Below the pieces are notes generated by a model. The model was not told where the DNA came from. It saw only the letters and a list, made by a program, of their open reading frames with translations, and made no database searches. Shown here one piece after another: positions 27,788 through 36,449 of a stretch of 64,000 bases of DNA (the stretch's first letter is position 1; every line of letters starts with the position of its first letter). The position numbers were made by a program, and so were the translations under genes. The DNA is from Acidobacteriota bacterium (GTDB lineage Bacteria; Acidobacteriota; Blastocatellia; Pyrinomonadales; Pyrinomonadaceae), in contig JAHBSM010000013.1 of the NCBI GenBank assembly GCA_019639115.1, forward strand, positions 21,001-85,000, read 5' to 3'.

Positions 27788-30587
27788 ATCGGTGGACGTC
27801 GCAAAACTCTTTTGGCTCCGTCCCTCGCCTGAACACTTTGCTTTCCTTCTCAGGGCAGTTTGCCGTCGCCCTCATCCCTGACGTCCTGCAGATCATCACC
27901 GTTACTGCACCTGAATCATCGCCCGCAGGCGGCGAGGTCCCGCTGCGGCTCTGTTCACCCGGCGGCTGAGCTCGATCCTGCCACGTCTCGTTGACTGTCG
28001 TCTCCGAGCCGCCGCGCGGTTCGGACGGACCAGTCCCATCGCCATCGGCCGGCAGCAGGGCTCGGGTCGGCAGCGTGCCCGCAACGAAATACTCCACACG
28101 ACGGAATTCCGCCGGCACATTAGTGACGTAGATGTCCTTGGGTTCCACCGGCGGCGGTTCGTAGTATTCGACACCGTCAATGTCCTTCGGTGTGTACGGC
28201 GTAGGGGTCGGCGTCGGCGATTCGGATGCCATCGGATCGAGTTCGCGTATCAGCGAACCGTTGCGGATGTCGATCTCAGCCCGCCGCACGCTGGCCGGCA
28301 TCGTCCAATCGCCATTCCACTCGGGATGCATCTTCAGCGCCGCCTGCATAAAATCCGCCCATATCGGCAACGCAGAATCCGAACCTTTGAGTCCGAGGTC
28401 GTCACCATTATCAAAACCGACATACACGACGCATACGATCTCGGGCGTAAAACCGGCGAACCATCCGTCGCGGGACGTGCCCGTCTTGCCTGCGTAGCCA
28501 TTTTTGCCGGACACATTGCGGAATCCCCACGCGGCGGCCGAAGCCGCCGTTCCGCGATCGATCACGTCCTTCATAATGTCGTTCATTATGAAAGTGACGT
28601 CGGGCCGCAGAACGTTCTTTTTATCCGGCATCATCTGATCGACGGTGCGTCCGTCGCCTGCCGTGACGCGCACGATCGGCATCGGCATCACGCGGTCGCC
28701 GAGATTAGCGAACATCGTGTAACCGGTCGCGACCTGAAGCGGGGTCGATTCGGCCGTGCCGAGCGCCATCGACGGATATGCTTTCTCGACGCGGGCGAGT
28801 CCTGCTTTGGCGGCCAGATTCATCACCTTGCCGATATTGAGCTGCATCGCCAGATCGACGGTGATGACATTCTTGCTTTTGACCAGAGCGTCTCGCAGCG
28901 TCAGTTCTTTGTTGCTGAACGTGTCTCCGAAATTATTTGGCGAATAGGACTCCGTGCCGTAGGTGAACACCTTTTTCTCGTCCTTCATTATCGACGCGGC
29001 CGTGAATATCCGCGATCCGGAGTCGTAGGCCGAGTTCACCGCGGCCGCATAGACGAACGGCTTGAACACCGAGCCGGGCTGTCGCATCGCCGATGTGGCG
29101 CGGTTGAATTGATTGGTGAGGTAGTCGCGGCCTCCGACCATTGCGACGATCTCGCCGGTCTTGGGCCTGATCGCCACAAGCGACGCATTGAGGTTTCCCT
29201 TCTCTTTCTTTGGGAACTTCTTATCGAGCGCGTCGAGCCGTTTGGCGACCGTTTCATAAGCGATGCGCTGCAGGTCGGGGTCTATCGACGTGTAAACGCG
29301 CAGATGCTGCAGAGCTTCGGGATCGTTGACGACCTTTGGCAGTTCGTCCACAACGTATTGCGAGAAATACGGCATTCCCTGCAGGTCTTTTCGGTTATCG
29401 ATCTGCTTGAGCTCGACGGGCTTGTCCCTAGCCTCGCGAAACTGCTGTTCGCTGATCTCTCCGGTCTCGAGCATCGATTCGAGCACCTGATTGCGACGCT
29501 CGCGGACGCGGTCCGGATATTTGTACGGGCTGTATCGGTTCGGGCTGCGGATGATGCCGGCTATGAATGCCGATTCGTCTAACGTCAACTGCGTAACGTC
29601 TTTGCCGAAATACGCATTTGCCGCCTCGCCCACACCGTAAATAGCCACACCCGATTGCTGGCCAAGATAGATCTGATTTACATATAGCGTGAAGATCTCT
29701 TTCTTGTCGAGACGCGTCTCTAATATGACCGACATATAGGCCTCGGTCAGTTTGCGTTCGATCGTCTGCTCGCGCGTCAGCAGCAGGTTCTTGACAAGCT
29801 GCTGCGTTATCGACGAGCCGCCTTGATTTGCCAGCGGGCCGGCGTCGTCGCCTTCGTAGCGGCGCCAGAGAGCACGTGCGATACCGCGCAGATTTACGCC
29901 GTAGTGTTCGAAGAATGCACGATCCTCCGTGACCGTGATGGCTTTGACCAGATGCTGCGGCAGGTCATCGAACGCCACGGTCTTTCTTCGCCCGTCGCCC
30001 TCGGCCGCTATCGAACTGAGTATTCGCGGCTCGACCTGTGCGCTGTCCACCTGGCGTCCCTGGTCGCGGTCGCCGATGGCGGCTACGCTGCGACCGTCCT
30101 TCGCAAATTTGACCGTAAGCGCCGGAAAGGTTTTTTTTCCGTCGATCGTTGCTGTCAGGCCCGGCTCGATGCCGACCGTATCGCTATCGATAGAGTAGCG
30201 GCTGCGTGACCGGTCGGCCTTGGCATTTCGGTCGATGTATCCGGCACTTCGCAGGTACTCGACCAATTCCGCGGCGGTGATCGTTTCGCCTGTGCGGAGC
30301 GTTTTCGGTGCAGAGTAAACGCCCGCGGTCGCTGTGAAAACATCGCCTGAGAGCAACCGCTGATCTATCTTGTCGGAGAACTCGAACCAATAATAAGTAA
30401 GCGTCAGGAAACAGATCAGGACCATTAACGAAGCAGCCGTGAAGGTCCAGCGGTTGAAAACCATCCGCAGTGCACGCCTCAAACGCGAAGGCGGCGGAGC
30501 CTGGAACGAACTAGGGCGACGCGAACGCACCCATCCCCGAGGCGGCATCTTTGACCGGTTAGACGTTACGGGTTGTCCTTTTGACAT
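27786..30587 (-). CDS. Bifunctional penicillin-binding protein 1A
   Basis: Class A PBP polymerising and cross-linking peptidoglycan. The 933-residue protein has a proline/basic N-terminal cytoplasmic stretch, one membrane anchor (about residues 45-70), a GT51 domain with VTEDRAFFEHYGVNLRGIAR (catalytic Glu 221) and QGGSSITQQLVKNLLL, and a transpeptidase domain with the SxxK serine S506 (QPGSVFKPFVYAA), SKN, and KTGTS. After a Pro/Thr-rich linker (SPTPTPTPYTPKD) the C-terminus carries a Cys-rich motif (C-SG--A-A-CP ... F-DVHR), seen in many PBP1-like proteins. It is divergent from the K+ channel gene. Confidence 0.95.
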   Translation of the reverse strand: MSKGQPVTSNRSKMPPRGWVRSRRPSSFQAPPPSRLRRALRMVFNRWTFTAASLMVLICFLTLTYYWFEFSDKIDQRLLSGDVFTATAGVYSAPKTLRTGETITAAELVEYLRSAGYIDRNAKADRSRSRYSIDSDTVGIEPGLTATIDGKKTFPALTVKFAKDGRSVAAIGDRDQGRQVDSAQVEPRILSSIAAEGDGRRKTVAFDDLPQHLVKAITVTEDRAFFEHYGVNLRGIARALWRRYEGDDAGPLANQGGSSITQQLVKNLLLTREQTIERKLTEAYMSVILETRLDKKEIFTLYVNQIYLGQQSGVAIYGVGEAANAYFGKDVTQLTLDESAFIAGIIRSPNRYSPYKYPDRVRERRNQVLESMLETGEISEQQFREARDKPVELKQIDNRKDLQGMPYFSQYVVDELPKVVNDPEALQHLRVYTSIDPDLQRIAYETVAKRLDALDKKFPKKEKGNLNASLVAIRPKTGEIVAMVGGRDYLTNQFNRATSAMRQPGSVFKPFVYAAAVNSAYDSGSRIFTAASIMKDEKKVFTYGTESYSPNNFGDTFSNKELTLRDALVKSKNVITVDLAMQLNIGKVMNLAAKAGLARVEKAYPSMALGTAESTPLQVATGYTMFANLGDRVMPMPIVRVTAGDGRTVDQMMPDKKNVLRPDVTFIMNDIMKDVIDRGTAASAAAWGFRNVSGKNGYAGKTGTSRDGWFAGFTPEIVCVVYVGFDNGDDLGLKGSDSALPIWADFMQAALKMHPEWNGDWTMPASVRRAEIDIRNGSLIRELDPMASESPTPTPTPYTPKDIDGVEYYEPPPVEPKDIYVTNVPAEFRRVEYFVAGTLPTRALLPADGDGTGPSEPRGGSETTVNETWQDRAQPPGEQSRSGTSPPAGDDSGAVTVMICRTSGMRATANCPEKESKVFRRGTEPKEFCDVHR

Positions 30588-30654
30588 TTTTTCGGAGCCG
30601 AGCGGAGAGCGACGGGCACAACGGTGCCAAAACTGATTCTATAAATTAGCCCGT

Positions 30655-30675
30655 GCCGCTGTAAAGCGGCTTTTT
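30655..30675 (+). terminator. Orphan intrinsic terminator / leader attenuator
   Basis: GCCGCT, loop GTAA, AGCGGC, then TTTTT: a perfect six-base stem with T tail on the plus strand. No plus-strand gene lies upstream (PBP1A diverges), so it would terminate a short transcript or attenuate the potassium channel mRNA. A second small hairpin (GGCAC/GTGCC, about 30615-30628) precedes it. Confidence 0.55.
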
Positions 30676-30743
30676 GTCCGAGCGAGTCGCCCGGGTCTAT
30701 TGATAAATCAACGCCAAACGTGGGAACATCAACCTTTGCATCG

Positions 30744-31770
30744 ATGAAATTCAGGCCACTCGAACGATTTGAGCCAGCGACGAAACGACGCCTCCTGATG
30801 GCGATCATCAGCGTTCTCGTCATGATCGTTGTCGGAGCGATCGGTTTCAGGTTGATCGAGGGCTACACTTTTCTGGAGAGCCTCTATCTATCGACTCAGA
30901 CCGTGACGACGGTCGGATACGGCGACCTGGCTCCAGTTTCGAATGCTGGCCGCGCATTTGCGGTGGCACTGATGCTGGTCGGCGCCGGAACCGTTCTGTA
31001 TGCGCTCTCGGTGCTGGCACAGGCCGTCATTCAATCTGAGATACTTGATGCGATCGGACATCGGCGGAAACTGAAAGAAATGGAAAAGCTGACAGATCAC
31101 TATATTGTCTGCGGCATAAGGCCTTGTGAGTCGGAGACGAATAATCCGTAATCTCGAACGATCGGGGCATCGATTCGTTGTGATCGAAACAGACGAAAAA
31201 AAGATCGGCGAGTGCGAAGCTGAGCCTGACCATTGGATAATCGGCGACGCGACGAGCGAAGAGAATCTTCGCCGAGCCGGAGTGGAACGGGCGCGCGGGC
31301 TTGCGAGCTGCCTGCCCGACGATGCGGCCAATGTATATGTGGTCTTGACGGCCAGAGGGCTCAACGACGGCCTTCATATAGTGGCACGAGCAGTCGAAGA
31401 ACAGGCCGAGCCGACTCTCGTACGTGCCGGAGCCAGCCGCGTCGTCGCTCCGACCATCATCGGCAGCCAGTCGATGGCCCGCGCACTTTTGCGGCCGGCG
31501 ATCGCGGATTTTATGGACTCGATCGTGGCCGAGTCTCTGGACCTTGTATTCGAAGAGGTCGCGATCGACAGCCGTTCACCTTACGCAGGCAGCAGGCTCA
31601 AGGAAACGAATCTATTGAGCGAACTCAGCCTCATTGTCGTCGCTATACGACGCAGATCCGGCGAGCTTACATTTCACCCGAACGGCGAGACCTTGATAGA
31701 GGACGGCGATCTTTTGATCGTGATCGGCAACGCCGAGAGCGTTCAGCGGCTGATGGAGGCCTCGCGATGA
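30744..31770 (+). pseudogene. Two-TM potassium channel with RCK domain, disrupted by a one-base frameshift
   Basis: The first frame (to a stop at 31151) gives two membrane helices flanking a potassium pore with the selectivity filter TVGYGD in TQTVTTVGYGDLAP, then KLTDHYIVCGI, where the nucleotide-binding RCK domain starts. The second frame (from about 31117 to the stop at 31770) continues LVSRRRIIRNLERSGHRFVVIE through the rest of RCK and a TrkA_C-like domain ending SVQRLMEASR. Removing one A from the AA at 31118-31119 joins them as CGIGLVSRRRIIRN and gives a 341-residue MthK-like channel of normal length. It may be a true mutation, a programmed shift or a sequencing error. The next gene's ATG overlaps this stop (ATGA). 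Confidence 0.82.
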
Positions 31771-32618
31771 ATGTGATCGTGACCGGCGGAAGCGGCTATC
31801 TCGGAACTCATATCAGAAAGTATTTCGATGCGGCTGACCTTTCTCGACGGTCGGGCGGCGATGTTCTCGACCGGACCGATGTGAAACAGGTCGCCGACTA
31901 CGACCTGGTGATACATCTGGCCGCCAAGCTCGACAAAACGGCCGAGAACGCCGAAGCGGTGTTCGAGACGAATGTCAGCGGCACGGTCAACGTACTCCGG
32001 AACGTTCGGCCCGACGCCGCTTTCGTATTTGCTTCGACCAAGGACGTTTACGGCCGATTCGCCGACCAGTTCGAGTGCGTCCCGGAATCGTGCCCGACGG
32101 CTTACGCAGGCCAATCCGCGCTTGAATGGTCAGATCTGATAGCCGAGCGATTTGTCGAGTATTACGCGGCAACCCTGGGATTCAGGGCGTGTATCTTCAG
32201 ACTGTCGTCCGTTTTTGCTCCGCCGACCGAGGGAAACGCGCCCGGTTTCATCGGCCACTATGCGAACGCGATAAATATGGGCGAACGCATACGGCTGCCC
32301 GCCGGCGGACGGCCCGTCCGAGACATTCTGTGTGTTGACGACGTGAGCCGCGCCTGCGAGGAATTTGCGGGTTCCGTGATCCGCAACGGCCTATATAATC
32401 TCGGCGGCGGGCCCGAGAACGCATTCTCGCTATCCGAGATCGTATCGAAGCTCGAATCCATATCCGGGCTGCAGGCCCTGATCGATGAAGAGCCGCTTCC
32501 CGATCCGGTCCCGATGCGATACGTTTCGGATCTATCACTCGTTACCCGCGAACTCGGCTGGCGTCCGACCCGCGACCTGGACCGCGAACTCGCTAAACTC
32601 TTTCCCGGGATGATCTGA
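31767..32618 (+). CDS. NAD-dependent epimerase/dehydratase-like protein
   Basis: A 283-residue extended-SDR protein with the Rossmann motif VTGGSGYLG (residues 5-13), LVIHLAAKLD, and the S/T position in FASTKDVYG. The catalytic tyrosine region reads AYAGQSALEW (Tyr 113), without the Lys expected four residues later, so the usual YxxxK chemistry may be lost or changed. FRLSSVFAPPTEGN and VDDVSRACEEF are typical of sugar-nucleotide epimerases. The ATG overlaps the channel's stop by ATGA, and the gene runs into the heptosyltransferase fusion 26 bases on, so a role in LPS or polysaccharide sugar supply is likely. Confidence 0.85.
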   Translation: MNVIVTGGSGYLGTHIRKYFDAADLSRRSGGDVLDRTDVKQVADYDLVIHLAAKLDKTAENAEAVFETNVSGTVNVLRNVRPDAAFVFASTKDVYGRFADQFECVPESCPTAYAGQSALEWSDLIAERFVEYYAATLGFRACIFRLSSVFAPPTEGNAPGFIGHYANAINMGERIRLPAGGRPVRDILCVDDVSRACEEFAGSVIRNGLYNLGGGPENAFSLSEIVSKLESISGLQALIDEEPLPDPVPMRYVSDLSLVTRELGWRPTRDLDRELAKLFPGMI

Positions 32619-32644
32619 CCGGCCCGGCACAAGATCAGAGATCG

Positions 32645-34240
32645 ATGAAGATATTGATCCGAGGGACAAACTGGATCGGCGACGCCGTGATGAGCATACC
32701 CGCGATGCGCGAATTGCGGCGCGTATTTCCCGATGCCCGCATCACGCTCCACACACGCGAATGGGCCGAAGGCTTGTTTGCCGATGTCGATTTTTTGGAC
32801 GAGATCATCTCCTATCGTCCGGCAAAATGGCGCGTGCGCGACGTGGTCAGCAATTCGGAGTTTCTCGCCGACGAGAGTTTCGACATCGCTATTCTCTTCC
32901 CGAATTCATTCGAGTCGGCCGCGACCACCTGGCTGTCGCGGATACCGCTGCGAATTGGATTCAATCGCGATCTTAGGGGCCTGCTGCTAACGGACCCGAT
33001 CGCCGTGCCGGAATGGAAAAGCCGGCGTCACGAAGTTTTCTATTATCTTCATCTAATCGCCGAGGCCGAAAAGCGCTACGTCGGGCGCGAGACCGTAGGC
33101 GCATATCCGCCCGACATTTCGCTGAACGTGTCACAGGAGAGGCGTGACGCCGCGATCGAAATGCTCGCGGCTCGCGGCCACGTGCGAGGCAAGAAGATCG
33201 TCGCCCTCGGAGCCGGTTCGACCAACTCCGAAGCCAAGCGGTGGCCTGCGTCGAGGTTCATCGAGACCGCAAGCCGGCTTACGGACATTTACGACACCGA
33301 TATCGTCCTTCTGGGGTCCGATGGCGAAAAGCAGCTTTCGCAGGAGATAGCAGCCGGTATCACGGGTCCAGTGATCGACCTTACGGGCTCAACGGATATC
33401 GCCGAGGCGGCAGCGGTGCTGTCCGTTGCCGATCTAATGATCTCGAACGACATGGGCCTCGCACACGTCGCTCCGGCCGTCGGAACGCCGACGCTCACGA
33501 TCTTTGGGCCGACCGATCCCGACACGACGCGTCCCTTTTCAGCTACTGCCGAAGTGATACGCGAGCCGGTGGATTGCTCACCATGCATGCTCCGCGAATG
33601 TCCGATCGATCATCGATGCATGCTCCGGATCGATCCAGACAGGGTAGTAGATGCTGCTCGACGACATCTCGTGCCGCCACCAAGCTCGCCGCGTCCCGCC
33701 ATATTCCTCGACCGTGACGGAACCTTGATCGAGGAGGTCAATTTCTTGTCAAAGGTCGAAGACATGCGGATCTTTCCCGGTACCATATCCGCATTGGAGC
33801 GATTTCGCGATGCAGGCTATGCTTTGATCGTCGTCACGAATCAAAGCGGTATCGGGCGCGGATTGTACAGCACGGATGATATGGATGCGATACATCGGGC
33901 AATGCAGAAAGAACTGGGAGGGCTGATCGATGCCTTCTATTTTTGTCCGCATCTGCCAGACGAGGGTTGTGTATGCCGAAAGCCCTCGATTGGGATGATC
34001 GAACGAGCGGTCGCAGAACACGGTATTCTGCTTGGCCGTTCGTGGGTGATCGGCGACAAGGCACTCGATATCGAATTGGGGCGGAACGCGGGCACACGGA
34101 CGGCGTTGGTCGCGACCGGATACGGCTCGGGATTGTCTGACGAGCAGCGATCAAAGGCGGACGTATCAGCTAAAGACATCGGCGATGCCGCCGATAGGAT
34201 CCTGGCCTATGAATTCAACGAGGTCACGGCTGCAAGCTAG
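32645..34240 (+). CDS. Fusion of GT9 heptosyltransferase (WaaF-like) and GmhB-like HAD phosphatase
   Basis: A 531-residue two-domain protein. Residues 1 to about 340 are a GT9 ADP-heptose:LPS heptosyltransferase: ILIRGTNWIGDAVMSIPAMREL, GAGSTNSEAKRWPASRF, SNDMGLAHVAPAVGTPTLTIFGPTDP, and CSPCMLRECPIDHRCM. Residues about 350-531 are a HAD phosphatase like D-glycero-D-manno-heptose-1,7-bisphosphate 7-phosphatase: FLDRDGTLIEEVNF (nucleophile Asp 356, acid Asp 358), VVTNQSGIGRG, the zinc-type loop CPHLPDEGCVC and GDKALDIELGRNAG. The first would attach heptose to the LPS core, the second would act earlier in ADP-heptose synthesis. The reading frame is continuous without any start-like break. Confidence 0.93.
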   Translation: MKILIRGTNWIGDAVMSIPAMRELRRVFPDARITLHTREWAEGLFADVDFLDEIISYRPAKWRVRDVVSNSEFLADESFDIAILFPNSFESAATTWLSRIPLRIGFNRDLRGLLLTDPIAVPEWKSRRHEVFYYLHLIAEAEKRYVGRETVGAYPPDISLNVSQERRDAAIEMLAARGHVRGKKIVALGAGSTNSEAKRWPASRFIETASRLTDIYDTDIVLLGSDGEKQLSQEIAAGITGPVIDLTGSTDIAEAAAVLSVADLMISNDMGLAHVAPAVGTPTLTIFGPTDPDTTRPFSATAEVIREPVDCSPCMLRECPIDHRCMLRIDPDRVVDAARRHLVPPPSSPRPAIFLDRDGTLIEEVNFLSKVEDMRIFPGTISALERFRDAGYALIVVTNQSGIGRGLYSTDDMDAIHRAMQKELGGLIDAFYFCPHLPDEGCVCRKPSIGMIERAVAEHGILLGRSWVIGDKALDIELGRNAGTRTALVATGYGSGLSDEQRSKADVSAKDIGDAADRILAYEFNEVTAAS

Positions 34241-34596
34241 GCTCGGCCAAAATCGTCAGATAGACGCTCGATATCGTCCTCGCCAAAATATGAACCGGTC
34301 TGAACTTCGATAAAGACAAGCAGATCAGTTTCGCTCGGGTTCTCAACTCGATGTGCCGCACCGGCCGGTATCTCAACGGTTTCGAGGGCGTTGACTATTC
34401 GGTCGGTTCCATCTAACGTAACTTTAGCCGTGCCCGCGACCACATACCAGTGCTCTGATCGCTTTGTATGCCGCTGGTAGCTGAGCCGCTTCCCGGGTGA
34501 CACTTCGATACGTTTGACCTTGAAAGCATCGCTTTCGTCGAGAATTATGAACCGGCCCCAGGGTCGATTCTCTGTATAGGCAATATTGCTTTCCAT
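34237..34596 (-). CDS. Cupin, mannose-6-phosphate isomerase type II-like
   Basis: A 119-residue single-domain cupin similar to the C-terminal domain of type II phosphomannose isomerases. NRPWGRFIILDESDAFKVKRIEV, PGKRLSYQRHTKRSEHWYVV (metal His cluster), and VEIPAGAAHRVENPSETDLLVFIEVQTG are recognisable. It probably isomerises or binds a sugar phosphate; this agrees with the neighbouring LPS genes. Its stop overlaps the converging fusion gene by four bases. The next in-frame ATG upstream (34609-34611) would overlap the pilS start, so the inner ATG at 34594-34596 is preferred; neither has a clear ribosome binding site. The longer frame up to 34812 is antisense to pilS and rejected. Confidence 0.85.
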   Translation of the reverse strand: MESNIAYTENRPWGRFIILDESDAFKVKRIEVSPGKRLSYQRHTKRSEHWYVVAGTAKVTLDGTDRIVNALETVEIPAGAAHRVENPSETDLLVFIEVQTGSYFGEDDIERLSDDFGRA

Positions 34597-34609
34597 CACA
34601 GGATCTTTC

Positions 34610-36373
34610 ATGAGCAGGAAGACAAAGACCTTCAGTTTAGACGAAAAGCTCACGGCTGCCAATATCCTGCGGACCAACAGCATGCTGACGTTGATCATCG
34701 GCCGGCTAGTGGTGATCTTTCTGCTGCTGGTCACGAGCTGGGTCTGGCACAGCGGCACATTCAAGCTCTCGTTCGAGAACATCCCGCAGGGACTGTTTCT
34801 CGTCTTTGTCATCTCGGTCGGGCTTACGATCGTTTATTTCTTTCTGCTGCGGTTGACGGGGCCGAGTTCGTGGCAGCTCCGCACGCAGTTCATCCTCGAC
34901 GCTCTTCTTATCACATGGCTAGTCTGGCGAACCGGCGATCTGTCGTCGCCCTACATTGCCCTTTATTTTGTATTGATCAGCGTAGCGAGCTTCTTTATGC
35001 GGCCGCTCCCGACGCTGTTGATGGCGGCATTCGTCGCGCTCTGCCTTGTAATACTTAGCGCTCTTGTGTCCGCCGATCTCATAGTCTCATCGGGAGCCAC
35101 GCTGCCCGCGGGCCGAGCGGTTCAGGTCGTGAGTTTTCACGTCGTTGCGCTGCTTGTGGTAGGCCTGCTGGCTTCGCGTCTTGCCGACCGGCGGACGTCG
35201 GGTGAGCAACTGATCGAAGCGACCCGTTCGCTGGCCAGCCTGCGTGCTCTGCACGAAAGGATCGTCGAATCGATCCGTTCGGGCCTGGTGACGACCGATC
35301 TTGACGGCCGCATATTCACTTTCAACTCTGCGGCAACTGAGATAACAGGCAAAACTTCGGATCAGGTCATAGGCCGTTCGCTGTACGAGATCTTCGGCGA
35401 CATAAGCATTCCCGTCCGCATTTCGCTCGATTCCGTCGAACGCGGTGAACAATCGCCGCGGTTTGAGACCGATCTGATGACGCCGGAAGGGTTCGCCGTA
35501 AGGATCGGATACCAGGTCTCGCCGCTTTTCTCCGAGGATAACGAAGAAACGGGACTGATTCTGACATTCCAGGACCTGACCGAGATCAGGTCGATGGAAG
35601 AGAGTATCAGGCGAAAGGACCGTCTTGCAGCGGTCGGTAGGGTCGCGGCCGGACTCGCCCACGAGATACGCAATCCGCTCGGGGCGATGCGCGGTGCGAT
35701 CCAAATGCTCGAATCGACAACGGAGGCCGAATCTGCCAACGCAAGCTTGATGGAGATCATTCTAAAGGAATCCGATCGGCTCAACGGGATCATCACTAAT
35801 TTCCTGAGTTTCGCCCGTCCTGCCGCTGCCCAATTCAGCGAAACGGATATCAACGAGATGGTCTCCGAGACGGTCCAACTCCTTCGTCACAGCCCAGACG
35901 TCAGGGACGATCACAAGATCGACGCGGCCACTGCAGACGAACCACTGATGATCCAAGCGGACCCGGCCCAACTGAAACAGATCTTCTGGAATCTGTCTCG
36001 CAATGCTCTGAGCGCGATGCCCAGCGGCGGCGAACTTCGTTTCGCGGTCGAGGCGATGCCGAATAATCGCGTGCGGGTGGTCGTCACCGATACCGGCTGC
36101 GGCATGGAACCGGATCAGGTCGAACGCCTGTTCGAGCCGTTTGCAGAATCGACCACCGGCGGCACGGGACTCGGCCTTTCGATCGTCTATCAGATCGTTC
36201 GTGATCACTCGGGCTCGATCAACGTAAGAAGCCTGGCCGGCAAGGGCACGACCATAACGATCGATCTTCCTTGCGATCCGCGAGTGCGGACCCAGGAGAG
36301 GATCACTAGAGCCGAAGCCGACAGCAACCGCATCGGCGAGTTCCTAAATGTCGGGCCCGAAGATGCATCTTGA
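34610..36373 (+). CDS. pilS: Membrane sensor histidine kinase, PilS-like
   Basis: A 587-residue sensor kinase. Six membrane helices lie in residues about 25-205 (e.g. LTLIIGRLVVIFLLLVTSWVW), then a PAS domain (about 225-330, VTTDLDGRIFTFNSAATEITGK), the HisKA H-box AAGLAHEIRNPLGAMRGAIQML with His 351, and a HATPase domain with N, G1 and G2 boxes (FWNLSRNALSAM, VVTDTGCGME, GGTGLGLSIVY). Six helices plus PAS and NtrB-type kinase, followed directly by a sigma-54 response regulator and pilins, match PilS. The ATG at 34610 has AGGA seven bases before it. It likely controls the two pilin genes downstream. Confidence 0.92.
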   Translation: MSRKTKTFSLDEKLTAANILRTNSMLTLIIGRLVVIFLLLVTSWVWHSGTFKLSFENIPQGLFLVFVISVGLTIVYFFLLRLTGPSSWQLRTQFILDALLITWLVWRTGDLSSPYIALYFVLISVASFFMRPLPTLLMAAFVALCLVILSALVSADLIVSSGATLPAGRAVQVVSFHVVALLVVGLLASRLADRRTSGEQLIEATRSLASLRALHERIVESIRSGLVTTDLDGRIFTFNSAATEITGKTSDQVIGRSLYEIFGDISIPVRISLDSVERGEQSPRFETDLMTPEGFAVRIGYQVSPLFSEDNEETGLILTFQDLTEIRSMEESIRRKDRLAAVGRVAAGLAHEIRNPLGAMRGAIQMLESTTEAESANASLMEIILKESDRLNGIITNFLSFARPAAAQFSETDINEMVSETVQLLRHSPDVRDDHKIDAATADEPLMIQADPAQLKQIFWNLSRNALSAMPSGGELRFAVEAMPNNRVRVVVTDTGCGMEPDQVERLFEPFAESTTGGTGLGLSIVYQIVRDHSGSINVRSLAGKGTTITIDLPCDPRVRTQERITRAEADSNRIGEFLNVGPEDAS

Positions 36374-36449
36374 ACAAACTTAGGATTTGTTCCACAATGA
36401 ACGGGGGCGTGGAACTTGCCGCCGCTCACCCGGACCTCCACATTACTCG

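Noticed and set aside
28326..29582. 418-codon plus-strand open frame opposite the PBP1A gene
   Set aside because: Antisense shadow of a GC-rich gene with intact catalytic motifs; Arg/His-rich, no recognisable domain, no ribosome binding site.
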